Shown: piece after piece, positions 50,969 to 63,856 of the stretch
How the letters are laid out: each line of letters starts with the position of its first letter
Numbering within the stretch: position 1 is the stretch's first letter
Assembly: GCF_949987535.1 (NCBI RefSeq)
Contig: NC_080072.1
Coordinates: 53,822,356 to 53,886,355 of the forward strand
Direction: 5' to 3'
DNA: 64,000 bases
Source: Balaenoptera acutorostrata
Taxonomy: Eukaryota > Chordata > Mammalia > Artiodactyla > Balaenopteridae
Program-made: the position numbers and the translations under genes
The notes under the pieces: generated by a model
What the model was told of the DNA's origin: nothing
Database searches by the model: none
Seen by the model: the letters and a program-made list of their open reading frames with translations, nothing else

Positions 50969-51524
50969 ATTAGCTCTGTACTTCTGTTGTCTTGTAGTAG
51001 AAAGAATGTAGGTTTTAAATCAGCAAAATAAAATTCTCTTCCGGGCTTTACTACATACTGCTTATAAGCTTGACTATTATTAAAATGTGTGTAATACTAA
51101 CCTCACAGTGTTGTTTTTGAGGAGCAAGATATACATATGTGGAATTATTATTTAAATAGTAAAGCTGTGTAGTGGAAACTTATTTACTGTTTTTCATAAA
51201 TTCTAAGATACATTTCTTTTCATATTTGAAATGATAGTTTCTTAATAATTTCTCTTGGTCAGGTAAGCTGTAACTTGGTTCTCATTGCCTGTACATGAGG
51301 GAACACCAAGACCAGTATCAAAACTTACAAAATAGGTGTTGGCAGCTTGGAAGAAAATCCTGGAGACAAAAGTGGAGCACTCTTTCAATCACTAAGAGCT
51401 GAATGGCTGTGAGGAGGGTGGGTGTTCAATTAGATGAGTTCAATAATATTCCTAAAGTGAGAGTCAAAAGTAAGATAGGTCTTCCTACATAATGGTAAAG
51501 TCAGCATATGAGCCGGTATTTAGT

Positions 51525-51615
51525 TTTTTTTTTAATTATTGAAGTACAGTTGATTTACAATGTGTTAATTTCTGCTGTACAGCAAAGTGATTCAGTTATA
51601 CATAATACATATATA
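51525..51615 (-). mobile_element. L1 3' UTR tail
   Basis: Reverse of an L1 3' end: agtacagttgatttacaatg, gtacagcaaagtgattcagt. The adjacent SINE at 51,620 may have inserted into it. Confidence 0.7.
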
Positions 51616-51619
51616 TATT

Positions 51620-51919
51620 CCTTTTTTAAAATTTATTTATTTTATTTATTTACTTTTGGCTGCACTGGGTCTTCGTTGCTGCGCGCGGGCTTTCTCTAGT
51701 TGCGGTGAGTGGGGGCTACTCTTCGTTGCATTGCGCGGGCTTCTCATTGCGGTGGCTTCTCTTGTTGCGGAGCACGGGCTCTAGAGCGCAGGCTCAGTAG
51801 TTGTGGCGCATGGGTTTAGTTGCTCCGCGGCATGTGGGATCTTCCCAGACCAGGGCTCGAATCCGTGTCCCCTGCATTGGCAGGCGGATTCTTAACCACT
51901 GTGCCTCCAGGGAAGTCCC
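51620..51919 (-). mobile_element. CHR-type SINE
   Basis: Reverse head at right (ggacttccctggaggcacag), long-type body with the second half shortened. Confidence 0.9.
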
Positions 51920-52189
51920 CAGAAGTGAAATTCTAAAACTGTGATTATTAACAGTATATTTATATCCTTCTGTGATTCCATATTTATATCCCTCTATCTT
52001 TATCCTACTAAGAAAATATAGCCCAGGTTGTTTCGAGGATTAAATTTAGATAATGCTTGTAAAGTGCCCAGCATAAATACATGTGTGTCTGGTTTGTTTC
52101 ATTTAATTCTTCTCATCCTTTTAATTAAACCAGCTTTTCCTTAAGCATAAGAACGAACCATGGTTCTAGATATATTAATATCACTTTAT

Positions 52190-52533
52190 TTTTATTATTT
52201 TAAAGATAAATTTATTTATTTATTTATTTATTTTTGGCCTCATTGGGCCTTTATCGCTGCACGCTGTCTTTCTTTAGTTGTGGCGAGCGGTGGCTACTCT
52301 TCGTTGTGGTGCGCCGGCTTCTCATTGCCGTGGCTTCTCTTGTTGCGGAGCACGGGCTCTAGGCGCTCAGGCTTCAGTAGTTGTGGCTCACGGGCTCTAG
52401 AGCACAGGCTCAGTAGTCGTGGCACATGGGCTTAGTTGCTCCGCAACATGTGGGATCTTTCTGAACCAGGGCTCAAACCCGTGTCCCCTGCATTGGCAGG
52501 CGGATTCTTAACCACTGTGCCACCAGGGAAGCC
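52190..52533 (-). mobile_element. CHR-type SINE, long subfamily
   Basis: Reverse head on the right; TSD aatatcacttta on both sides; TTTA tail. Confidence 0.93.
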
Positions 52534-52929
52534 CAATATCACTTTAAATTTAGTTTTCTGTGTTAATCATCTGAACTACATCATTATTATTAGCTGAATT
52601 TCATCACAAATAGCATTTTAGTGTATTATGGCTAAATAGACTTGGGAATGGAGCTTCCCAGAGAATCTACCAATATTTCATTATACTGTTAATCAGGGGA
52701 AATGTACTTCAGTTTTCCAACAACCTATTTTACAAACCTTTGGAATATAAACCCATTTTTAAGTTGGAGAATGTGCTGACATTTGTTTTTTCACTGAATA
52801 TTGGGAAATTGTATTCTTTAGTGGTAATTAGAGGATTTGTACTTTTGCCTCTTCCCTATCCAGGTCATTGTTTAATAAAAATAGTACTTCAAATTCTTAT
52901 AGCATTTGGTTTAACAAAATCTGCACACC

Positions 52930-54834
52930 AGACATAATCTTTGTGAATCCTTCTCTGACCTGGTTCCCTCCCTGTAAGTGTCCTGAGCAAGATTGAGTGT
53001 CCCATCTGTGAGCCCTCATGGTACGCTAGGCTTATTTCTGTCATAGCTATAGTATACAGTGACTGTTTACTTCTTATTTCCCTCCAGACATGAGCTCTTT
53101 GAGGTCAAGAACCAAGTTTTATTCATCAATGGGAATTTCGGGCCTGCTGATTTCCCTAGTGCCTAGGAAGTGTATCAGGGCCTACAATACAGGGCATAGC
53201 CAAATGTCTGTTTAATTGGAATTAAGTTACCTGTTTATATATAAGCAAGTTGTGACTGGAAAGAATCTCTCAAATAATTGCCCTAAAGATATTTGCTCTT
53301 TGTCTTTTTTCCTTGATCATTATGGCATTCAGGTGAGTCTGGGGAAGGTGTTATGTGGCCATTGGTTCTGAAATATACTTCATTAGGATTTTCTGTATGG
53401 ATTTTATTGGCTTTTAAACTCTGACCTCAAACCTGCTTGCTTTCTTCCTATTGTGATATGTCTAAGCAGTATAGTAACTTACATGCGTTCTGATGACTGA
53501 ATATCGCCACACACATTAAGAGAGTGAACAGCTTCATTTGGTCCTTGCAAAATATCAAAAAACCTTGTATTCTCTCTGCTTTTTTGCTTTCATTACTGAT
53601 GTCTCACTGGTTGTATTTTTGTTTGAGGCCAGATCATTTTAGTAGAATTGTCATTATATTCTTTTTTCTATTTACTTCTAGAGTTTTGGAAGAAGAAGTT
53701 ATTAATTATGCTGTTCTGATGTTAGGTGAATGGTAGAAATAAAATTTAGAAAATTTTCTAACTTGAGTAAAGCAGAATTCTTTATTATCGGAGGTATAAG
53801 ATTACAGTTGTTCTTGTGCTGCAGCAGTCTGTCCACATCCATTTAAAACAAAGCATGGGGATATAGTAATAAAACAATCATGTGCCTCTTATGGAGCTGA
53901 TATTCTCATGGGGAGAGGCCAACAGTAAAGAAAAAGCATAGAGAATATGGTGTCCACTACAGATTTTAAAAATTTGGTAACCACACGCCTAGATATTTAA
54001 ACATGCTCCTTTGTCATGGATGTTATTTTGAGGGAAAAGTTTGAGAGGTACTAAGATTAAACCTAACTCCAAAATAATGATGGCTTAACACTCACCGTCC
54101 TCCCAACCCCTGCCAGTGCTCATTTCTGTTCACCCTTCTTCTCTTGTATTGTCTTGAATAAAATAAAATTCCAAGAAAAATAAAAATAAAACAAAGTATG
54201 TTTTTGTGTGATCTGACTCAGCAGGTTGGAAGTTCCCATACACTAAGTATCTTATCTGAAAATGGTTGTAAGTGAGGTTAGGTTTCATTCATTTGCTTGA
54301 AACCACATAGTATGTTGGGCCAATGTCTAATGCAGAACTGTGTGAAATGCCACTATTTCCATTTTTGGATTCCATGATGCCCAATTAACATTAACACTCT
54401 CATCAATGGCCAACAGAGAAAAGTGTTAGGGATAGGATGTAGGATTTTCAAGCACATGGTAAATCAGTATATAGTAAGTTGGAACTCTTTTAAAAGGTCT
54501 CCTCTGTTCTTTCTTTGTGAATGACATCAGAAAAACTTAAGAATTGTCTTTGATTCTTCCTTTCCACTCCGCCCTTCTGCTTTCTCCCATCATTCATTAC
54601 AGTTGTAAACCTTGACTTTCTTCTTAGTCTCCATGGTACTTCGGCTTGCTGTAAGGGTCCTCTACCAATCATTTTCCCTACAGCAGGAACCAATCCTCTT
54701 TCACCTCTTCCTGGGGATTTCTGGGTGCTCATTCTTAGCTTTGATGATTTTAAGAATGGAGAGAGAACCTAGTATTATTTTGAGGGTAGTATTGAAAACT
54801 GATAAGGAAGTGACCCTAAGAATAAGATTCTAGC
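52930..54834. other. PPME1 intron 1; L2-like fragment, otherwise nothing recognised
   Basis: About 52,940-53,210 resembles L2 (agacatgagctctttgaggt, gcctaggaagtgtatcaggg). The rest has no recognisable gene. Confidence 0.45.
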
Positions 54835-54985
54835 TGATCTGCCTTCTATGCTGCTGGATGAGTTATTGATATTTAACCTCCCTTGGCTTTACTTTTCTCA
54901 TTTGCAAAAGAGGAATAATAGTAGCTACCCTAGAGAGTTGTTGTTGAAATTAATTCATTAATTCATCTCCATTTTCTCCCCAAAC
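54835..54985 (+). repeat. MIR SINE fragment
   Basis: cctcccttggctttactttt, then tttgcaaaagaggaataata. Confidence 0.55.
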
Positions 54986-55459
54986 CCCATGAAATTATAG
55001 TAAAGTAATTTGGAAAAAAGAATATGATCAAAGGACAAAGAAGAGGAGGGAAGATAAGATACCAAGATTTAGGAAGATAGCAAGTTGAAGAATGTTAACT
55101 CACTAACAGAGAAGAGCAAACTGAAAACTACCCGCAGAAGGGGAAAGTGCAGACTAATCCATATCACAGCCCCATAAATGCTCAGGAATAATAGGTGCTA
55201 GGTACCTCTGAAAGGGCACTAAAAACAGGAGGATTGATTGACTAGTAGACTCCCAGATTTTTTCCTTTCCCTCAATTTATTGAAAATAAATTTCTCAATA
55301 ATGGGAGACAGGTTAACTTTTGGAGGAATTGAACCAGATGGCTCTGGACTCAGTAGGCTTATGCGGGCAAAGATAAAGCAACTGGATGAAACAGGTATTA
55401 AGTGAAGGTATGTGTTGTGTCTTCTAAATATGTTCATGGCTTTCTCCTTTACCTCCCTC

Positions 55460-55750
55460 AGGTCTTTGCTTAAAGATGCCTTTCCTGATCACTGATTTAA
55501 AATTACATTCCTTCCCAACCTGATATTCATTGTCCCCCTTCCTGGCTTTACGTGGCACTTATTGCTACCTTGAAAATTTTTGCTGCACTTATTGCTACCT
55601 TGAAAATTTTTGCTATGTCTCCTTCTACTGAGTGTTAACACAAGAGTAGCGGGTTTTGTCTTTTGTTCACTTCAGTATTCCCAGTGCCTAAAATAGTATC
55701 TCATAGGTGCTCAGTGAGTATCTGTTGAGTGAATGAACAAATGAGACTAT
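55460..55750 (+). repeat. L2 LINE 3' fragment with a local 30-bp duplication
   Basis: aagatgcctttcctgatcac, then cagtattcccagtgcctaaa and gagtatctgttgagtgaatg. A 30-bp unit is exactly repeated at 55,555-55,584 and 55,585-55,614. Confidence 0.7.
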
Positions 55751-55754
55751 TCAG

Positions 55755-56740
55755 TTTCTTTTCCCGAAGGCTCACAGCTAGTCTTATGTCCCCAGGCAGG
55801 AGATTGGAGGATTCCTCTCTGGAGCAATGACTGGCCTAAGAGAAAAGACACGCAGATATTGATATTTGGTGGAAGAGTCCCCCATTTAAAAGGCTGGGTC
55901 TCTACTTGATGACTGTACAGGGATATTCAATAGTCAACAAACCCTGCTTTTTCATAGAATCACCAGCCATCAAGGGAAATCCTCTAACACAAAAGACAGG
56001 CAAAAACAAAATGGGAAAAGGAAACAATAATGCATAGAACAAAAGAAAATACTAAAAAACCTAATATCTCTCGTCAGAGACGAGACAGTATGGCATCTGT
56101 GAAACAAGAACAGGATGCTCTTTTACAAAAAAAGGAACCTTGTTTCAGAGAACAAAATGTAAATGTTGGGAATGAAAACATGTATAGTAGATATAAATTC
56201 AATAGAAGAGAAAGTTTAAGGAATCTCCTAGGAAGAAGCTTGTTCTACATTAAGATTAAAATTTAGAAATATGAGGGATAAAAAGATTCTTAAAAAGAAA
56301 TCTCAAAAGCTATACTCTAATATAAAATAAAAATTTTTTTAAAGTGGTAAGAGATGACAAAAAAAAACCCCTATAAATTAAAAAAAAAAATCTCCACAGC
56401 AGTACCTCAATTAGAAGTTGATAGAAGAATGCCCTAAAGTTTGAGAAAGAACATCTAACCTAAAATGGTTTTGGCTAATATTTGCCTAGTGTGTCTTTGT
56501 CCATTTTTTAAATTTTGGAACTTTTTGTCTCTTTTTAAGTAGTATATAGCTGGAATTTTAAAAAAAATCTCATCTGAGGGTATTTCAGACCTAGAGTATT
56601 TAGTCTACCCTTGATATATTTGGATTTATTTCTGCCATCTTATTTTGTATTTTGTTTCATCTGACCTGTGTTCCTTTTTCTCATTCCATTTTTTTCTCTA
56701 TTAGTGTACTAATGATATAATCTATTCTTTGAATGTTGCC
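55755..56740. other. PPME1 intron 1; nothing recognised
   Basis: AT-rich; a 78-codon frame at 56,030-56,266 is Lys/Asn-rich without family similarity and has no splice context. Confidence 0.4.
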
Positions 56741-57717
56741 CATCATTTTTTGGTAACAACTTTATTGAGATAGAATTCACATACCATACAACTGAGTCAT
56801 TTAGAGTGTACAATCAATGTTTTTTTAAGCATATTCCCAGAATTCTGCAACCATTACCACAATTTAGAACATGTTCAGCACCCCAAAAAGAAACTTTATA
56901 GCCATGAGCAGTTAGCCCTCACTTTCCCCCAAACCAACCAATCTGTTTTCTGTCTCTATAGATATACCTAATCTGGACATTTACAATAAATGGAATTAAA
57001 CAATATATGTGCTCTTTTGTGACTGACTTTTTTTGCTTACCGTAATATTTTCAAGGTTCATCTATATTGTGGCATGTTGTAATATTTCATTCCTTTTATT
57101 GCTGAATAATATTCCATTGTATGGATATATACCAAATTTTATTTATCCATTCAACAATTGATGGACATTTGAGTTGCTCCTACTTTTTAACTATTATGAA
57201 CAATGCTGATATGAACATTCGTATACAAGTTTTTATGTAGAAATATGTTTTCGTGTCTTTTGGGTATACCTAGGAGTGGAATTGCTAGATCATATGGCAT
57301 CTCTCTGTTTAACCTTTTGAGGAACTGACAAACTGTTTTCCAAAGCAGGTGTACCATTTTATATTATCATCAGCAACGTATGTGGGTTCTAATTCTCTAC
57401 ATTCTTGCCAACACTTGTCATTGCCAGTCTTTTTGTTTATAGCCATCTTAGTGGTGTGAAGTGGTTCTTTGTGTGGTTTTGATTTGCATTTCCCTAATAA
57501 CTAATGATGCTGAATATCTTTTCATGTCCTTATTGACCATTTGTATACCTTCTCTGGAGGAATGTCTATTCAAATCCTTTGCTCATTAAAAAAATGGGTT
57601 GTCTTTGTATTGAGTTATGAGTTCTTTATATATTCTAGATACAAGTTCCTTATCAGATTTATGATTTGTGGGTATTTTTTCCCATTCTGTGGGTTATCCT
57701 TCATGTTTTTAATGCTG

Positions 57718-57848
57718 TCCTTTGTTTTTGTTTTTATTTCGGCTGCGCAGCAAGGCTTGTGGGATCTCAGTTCCCCAACCAGGGATTGAACCCCAGCCTG
57801 GGCAGTGAAAGCGCCAAGTCCTAACTACTGGACTGCCAGGGAATTCCC
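57718..57848 (-). mobile_element. Short tRNA-derived SINE
   Basis: Reverse head gggaattccctggcagtcca. TSD tttaatg(c/g)tgtcctttg on both sides. Confidence 0.9.
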
Positions 57849-58124
57849 TTTAATGGTGTCCTTTGAAGCAAACATTTTTAAGTTTGATAAAGTTCAATTT
57901 ATTTTTTTTCTCATGCTTTTAGTATCATATCTAAGAAGCCTTTCCCTAACCTAGGGTCATGAAGATTTATGCCTATGTTTTCTTCTTAGAGTTTTATAGT
58001 TTTAGCTCTTACATAGAGGTTTATGATCCATTTTCAGTTAATTTTTATATATGATGTGAGGAATGGGTTCAGCTTTGTTCTTTTGCATGTGGATATCCAT
58101 TGTCCCAACACCATTTTTTTTAAA

Positions 58125-58405
58125 ATTAATTTATCTATTTATGGCTGTGTTGGGTCTTCGTTTCTGTGTGAGGGCTTTCTCTAGTTGAGGCAAGCGGGGG
58201 CTACTCTTCATCGCGGTGCGCGGGCCTTTCACTGTGGGGGGCCTCTCTTGTTGCGGGGCACAGGCTCCAGATGCGCAGGCTCAGTAGTTGTGGCACACGG
58301 GCTTAGTTGCTCCGCGGCATGTGGGATCTTCCCAGACCAGGGATCGAACCCGTGTCCCCTGCGTTGGCAGGCAGATTCTCAACCACTGTGCCACCAGGGA
58401 AGCCC
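58125..58405 (-). mobile_element. CHR-type SINE, short subfamily
   Basis: Reverse head at right; TSD tcccaacaccattt at about 58,103 and 58,407. Confidence 0.93.
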
Positions 58406-59113
58406 TCCCAACACCATTTAATGAAAAGACTCCTCTTTCCTCCTTGCATTATCTTGGCACTCTGGTCAAAAATCAATTGACCATAAATGTATGGGTTTAT
58501 TTTTTAACTCTCAATTCTATACCATTGATTTATATATTTGCCTATATACCAGGATCACACTATTTATTGCTGTAGCTTTGTAGCAAGTTTTGAAATCAGG
58601 AAGTATGAGTCTTACAACCATGTCTTTTGTTAAAATTTGTTTTGACACTTCTGTGTCCCTTGAATTTCCATGTTAATTTTAGGATTAGCTTGTCAATTTC
58701 TGCAAGGAAGTTAGATACAATTTTGTTAGTTATTACTTTGAATCTGTAAATCAGTTTGGGGAATATTGCCATTTTAGTAATAATAAATCTTCTAATCCAT
58801 GAATATGGGATGCCTTTCTATTTATGTATATCTTTTTAAATTACTTTCAGCAATGTTATATCAATGCTATTATAAATGGAATTGTTTTCTTAATTTCATT
58901 TTTGGATTGTTTATTTCAAGTATATAGAAATACAATTGATTTTTGTATATTGATCTTGTATTCTGCAACCTTATTGACATGTACTAGTTCTTATAGTTTT
59001 TTAACGGATAACGTAGGATTTTGCCTTAGACATTTTAACATGCATACTTAATATATAAAAGTGCAAGTTGAGGGACTTCCCTGGTGGCGCAGTGGTTAAG
59101 AATCTGCCTGCCA

Positions 59114-60308
59114 CATGAAAAGTTGCTCAACATCACTAATTATTAGAGAAATGCAAATCAAAACTACAATGAGGTATCACCTCACACCAGTCAGAATGGC
59201 CATCATCAAAAAATCTACAGACAATAAATGCTGGAGAGGGTGTGGAGAAAAGGGAACCCTCTTGCAGTGTTGGTGGGAATGTAAATTGATACAGCCACTA
59301 TGGAGAACAGTATGGAGATTCCTTAAAAAACTAAAAATAGGGGCTTCCCTGGTGGCGCAGCGGTTGAGAATCTGCCTGCCAATGCAGGGGACACGGGTTC
59401 GAGCCCTGGTCTGGGAAGATCCCACATGCCGCGGAGCAACTAAGCCCGTGTGCCACAACTACTGAGCCTGCGCGTCGGGAGCCTGTGCTCCGCAACAAGA
59501 GAGGCCGTGATAGTGAGAGGCCCGCGCACCGCGATGAAGAGTGGCCCCCACTTGCCACAACTAGAGAAAGCCCTCGCATAGAAATGAAGACCCAACACAG
59601 CCAAAAATAAATAAATAAATAATTTAAAAAAAAAAAAACTAAAAATAGAATTACCATATGATCCAGCAATCCCGCTACTGGGCATATACACTGAGAAAAC
59701 CATAATTCAAAAGGACACTTGTACCCCAGTGTTCACTGCAGCACTATTTACAGTAACCAGGACATGAAAACAACCTAAATGTCCAACGATAGATGAATGG
59801 ATAAAGAAGTTGTGGTACATAATATACAGTGGAATATTACTCAGCCATAAAAAAGAATGAAATTGGGTCATTTGTAGAGATGTGGATGGACCTAGAGTCT
59901 GTCATACAGAGTGAAGTAAGCCAGAAAGAGAAAAACAAATATCGTATATTAATGCATATATGTGAATCTAGAAAAATCGTACAGATGAACCTATTTGTAG
60001 GGCAGGAATAGAGATGTAGATGTAGAGAACGGACATGTGGACACAGATGGGGAAGGGGAGGGTGGGACGAATGGGGAGATTAGGTTTGACATAAATACAC
60101 TACCAAATGTAAAATAGATAGTTAGTGGGAACCTGCTGTATAGCACAGGAGCTCAGCTTGGTGCTCTGTGATGACTGGGATGGGGGGGGTGGGAGAGAGG
60201 TCCAAGAGGGAGGGAATATAGGTAAAGATATAGCTGATTCACTTCATTGTACAACAGAAACTAACACAACGTTGTAAAGCAATTTTACTCCAATTAAAAA
60301 AAAAAAAG
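59114..60308 (+). mobile_element. 5'-truncated L1 inserted in the SINE, itself split by a SINE
   Basis: Starts in ORF2 at [15 protein letters not shown] and ends with a 3' UTR and A-tail. TSD aagaat(ct/tc)gcctgcca at 59,098-59,113 and 60,309-60,324, with two base differences. Confidence 0.93.
59341..59632 (+). mobile_element. CHR-type SINE, short subfamily, inserted in the L1
   Basis: TSD aaaaaactaaaaatag at 59,325-59,340 and 59,633-59,648. This is the innermost and youngest of three nested insertions. Confidence 0.95.
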
Positions 60309-60692
60309 AAGAATTCGCCTGCCAACACAGGGGACACAGGTTCAATCCCTGGTCCAGGAAGATCCCACATGCCGTGGAGCAGCTAAGCCCATGTGCCACA
60401 ACTACTGAGCCTGTGCTCTACAGCCCGCAAGCCGCAACTACTGTGCCCGTGTGCCACAACTACTGAAGCCCGTGCGCCTAGAGCCCATGCTGCGCAATAA
60501 GAGAAGCCACCGCAATGAGAGGCCAGCTCACCGCAATGAAGAGTAACCCCCGCTCGCTGCAACTAGAGAAAGCCTGTGTGCAGCAATGAAGACCCAATGC
60601 AACCAAAAATAAATAAATAAAAATTTTTTAAAAGTGCAAGTTGAATCAATATTTCTGCCATTCTTCTGAAATAATACAAAGACTTTAGAAAT

Positions 60693-61035
60693 CTGTGGCA
60701 GACAAAACAATGATATCCCAAAGATGCTCAAGTCCTATCACTGGAACCTGTGACTGGATTATTTTACATGGCAGAGGAGAATTAAGGTTGCAGATGGAAT
60801 TAAGGTTGCTAATCAGCTGACATTAAAATAAAGAGATTATCCTGGATTATTTGAGTGGGTCCCATGTAATCACGAGTGTCCTTTAAAGAAGAGGGAGACA
60901 GAAGAGTAGGCCAAAATCTGAGAGAAATTTGAAGATGCCACATTGCTTGCTGGCTTTGAAAATGGAGGAAGAACCTGTGAGCCAAGTAATACAGGCAGCT
61001 TCTAGAAGCTGGAAATGGTATTTAAATATCTCAGT
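60693..61035 (+). mobile_element. MLT1-like LTR fragment
   Basis: tgtggcagacaaaacaatga, ggaacctgtgactggattat and aggttgctaatcagctgaca follow the MLT1 LTR order. Confidence 0.75.
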
Positions 61036-61182
61036 TTAGGCACTAGAGGAACTCATTGCTACTAGGTTGATTATTGCTATAGGCCTTTACAATGGCAGAG
61101 GTAGCATATTTTTTTTTTTAACACAAAAGGAATCATGAGTTCATGTTGATATTTCCGATTCAAAATTAAGATTACAGGGTTT

Positions 61183-61311
61183 TTGGGAATTTCCTGGTAG
61201 TCCAGTGGTTAGGACTCTGTGCTTTCACTGCTGAGGGTGCGGGTTCAATCCCTGGTCAGGGAGCTAAGATCCTGCAAGGCGCACAGCATGGTCAAAAAAA
61301 AAAAAAAAAAA
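61183..61311 (+). mobile_element. Short tRNA-derived SINE
   Basis: Head gaatttcctggtagtccagt, B-box gggttcaatccctggtcagg, A-run tail; tta-ggggtttt-like TSD. Confidence 0.88.
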
Positions 61312-61486
61312 ATTTACGGGGTTTTAAAATTCTTTGACTTTATATCGTCTCTTTTCTCTTACACTGGGAATTTTGGTTCCTCATGATATTAACCTAACGA
61401 CCTACTTGCTTTATATATGTATATAAATATGCACTTATGTGATGTTCAAAATAACCAATTATACCACCAATAAAAGCTACTAACAG

Positions 61487-61682
61487 GGACTTCTCTGGTG
61501 GCTCAGTGGTTAAGACGCCTCGCTCCCAATTCAGGGGACCCGGGTTCAGTCCCTGGTCAGGGAACTAGATCCCACATGCATGCCACAACCAAGGAGCCAG
61601 CGAGCCGCAACTAAGGAGCCTGCCGGCGGCAACTAAGACCTGGCACAACCAAATAAATAAATTAATTAATTAAATTAAATTT
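61487..61682 (+). mobile_element. tRNA-derived SINE (CHR-1-like)
   Basis: Head ggacttctctggtggctcag. TSD aaaagcta(c/g)taaca on both sides; tail of TAAA/TTAA repeats. Confidence 0.88.
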
Positions 61683-61849
61683 TTTAAAAAGCTAGTAACA
61701 ATGTGATTACTGAATAGTGTTTAAGACTTCTATTCAGTTGTTTTTTTTTCCCTTAAGGTATATCCCACCAGAGATACATAGTCAAATAATTATGTTTTAA
61801 AGTCACGTGGAATAATTGTTAGTATACCATTAGGTTAATTTGTTCCCTT

Positions 61850-62700
61850 TTTTGTTGTTGGTGGTGATTGGTTTTTACAAACTTTTAAACATATTTGCAA
61901 AACAAAAGTAAAATTATTTACATGACTACAAAATTGGAACTATAATAGTGTATTCAGAAAAGTATAGCATCTGTCCTTTTTCCCTCCAGTACCCTACAGA
62001 TAACTATTTTCATTATTTTTTATTTAATCCTTCCACTTAAAAAAAGTGTATATATTTATATCCCCTTCTTTCTTAGATAAAAGATAACTTTTTTTTTTTT
62101 AAATAAATGTATTTATTTATTTATTTTTGGCTGCATTAGGTCTTTGTTGCTGTGTGCGGGCTTTCTCTAGTTGTGGCGAGTGGGGGCTACTCTTCATTGT
62201 GGTGCATGTGCTTCTCATTGCGGTGGCTTCTCTTGTTGCAGAGCATGGGCTCTAGGTACGCGGGCTTCAGTAGTTGTGGATTGTGGACTCTAGAGCGCAG
62301 GCTCAGTAGTTGTGGCGCACGGGCTTAGTTGCTCCACGGCATGTGGGATCTTCCTGGACCAGGGCTTGAACCCGTGTCCCCTGCATTGGCAGGTGGATTC
62401 TTAAGCACTGTGCCACCAGGGGAGCCCCGGCAGGCGGATTCTTAACCACTGCGCCACCAGGGAAGTCCCTGCATATTACTTTTTAAAATTTGATATATCC
62501 TGATCACTCCTTAACAGTATATAAAGATTTCTTATTCTTTTTTTTTTCTGCAGCTGCATAGAACTCTATTGTGTGAATATAACACAGTTTATTCAACCAT
62601 TTTCCCTATTGATGGATGTTGGGTTCTTTTTATCATTTTCTATTTCAAATAGTACTGAAATGAACAAATTAATGTATACGTCATTTTGCATTTCGGGGAG
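61850..62700 (-). repeat. Decayed LINE debris flanking a SINE
   Basis: About 61,900-62,090 and 62,500-62,700 (ctgcatagaactctattgtg, ttcaaccattttccctattg) look like reverse L1 ORF2 3' sequence, split by the SINE at 62,098. Confidence 0.5.
62098..62469 (-). mobile_element. CHR-type SINE, long subfamily, with a second partial SINE end
   Basis: A complete reverse SINE ends at about 62,428, and a further 40-bp copy of the same terminal segment (cttaaccactgcgccaccag) follows at 62,429-62,469. It is either one SINE inserted near the head of another or a local duplication. Confidence 0.9.
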
Positions 62701-63856
62701 TAGGGACTGATTTTAACATAATTGTCTTTAATGTTGTGTACTTTTACCATAATATGGTAATTCTCTTAAAATCTTGTGTTTTGTTGACCTTCAGGAATCT
62801 GTGATTGGTAGTTTCAGTTATGAAAACTTCAGCTACTACTCTTCAAACCTTTATCCATTCTCTAATTTCCTGTTATAACTCTGATTTGACATATGTAAAA
62901 CATATTTCTGTTTCCTGCATATCTCTTAACTTCTTCCATATTTTTCATCTTTTGTTGTTATGTTGCATTCTAGATGTATCCAGATATACCTGAACAAATG
63001 TATTAGTTTACCTTTCTCCTTAGCTGTTAAACTGATCATTTTCTTTTTAATTCTATTCTTTTCATTTTAGAAGTTGTATTTGTTTCAAGTTTCTATTATT
63101 TTTTAAACATATGAAACAGTTATTTTATATTCTACCTTATAATTTCAATATATGAAGCCTTTATACATCTGTTTCCTCACATGTTTTATGGTTTTTGACT
63201 GTGAGATGGTCATGTGCTTTGGAACTTTATCCATGGGAGTTCTTGGTCCTGGAATGAAGGTTGATTCCTTCAGAGAGGATTTGCCTTTGTTTCTGTTGGG
63301 CTCCTGAAGGCACTGCTGGTCTGGGTTTACTTTAAACTAAATTCTCAACTTGAAACTTATTCGAATATTTAAGTGTATGAATTTAGCTAAAATCAGTTTA
63401 AGAGTTGTCTGTGGCTACAGTTTCATCAGAGAAGGACTTTTTGGGTTTTTTTTCTCTCTTCTCCCGTTCATTCAATGCCAAGTTTCAGGACATGTTTTTT
63501 TTTTTTTCTTTTAGTCCTGGGATCAGAGTAGGGAGGAGAGCATTACTATTTTACCCCTTCACTGACGATACGATCCTTTGACATCTCAGCTTTATGGGAA
63601 AAATAACTTCTACTGGCCTCTCCACCAAGGATTCCCACCTTGTGCTTTGTGTCTTGTTCTGTGTGCCCCAGGAAACCCCCAAAACCTCAGGTTCAGCTGG
63701 TTGGCAAATGCCATCAAGATAAAAGCCAGCTTTAATGGACTGAATGCCTCTCTGAGTTCCCACCTACACTTAACTTTTGGCCTCAGTGTTCCATATTCCT
63801 TACTTTCTTGCCAGCCTCATCTATGCATTTAAAAAGAAGGAATGAATGTAAGACCA
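62701..63856. other. PPME1 intron 1; no gene recognised
   Basis: Around 63,180-63,310 (ttgactgtgagatggtcatg, cttcagagaggatttgcctt) resembles old L1-type sequence. The overlapping frames at 63,551-63,832 show no family similarity. Confidence 0.4.

Larger units (their letters stand above)
56745..59055 (-). mobile_element. Old L1M, minus strand, with two SINEs
   Basis: Reverse L1M 3' UTR at left (gagatagaattcacatacca), then reverse ORF2 (ttccattgtatggatatata, gtggatatccattgtcccaa) to about 59,050. SINEs at 57,718 and 58,125. It parallels the copy at 4,860-7,262. Confidence 0.82.
59072..60628 (+). mobile_element. CHR-type SINE, long subfamily, split by an L1
   Basis: The head (59,072-59,113) and body (60,309-60,628) are one SINE. 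Its own 16-bp TSD taaaagtgcaagttga is at 59,056-59,071 and 60,629-60,644. Confidence 0.95.

Noticed and set aside
56030..56266. 78-codon Lys/Asn-rich frame as a small gene
   Set aside because: No similarity, no promoter or splice context, and AT-rich background.
63551..63832. Overlapping frames on both strands as a gene
   Set aside because: Neither has a recognisable domain or splice sites; likely chance frames in old repeat DNA.
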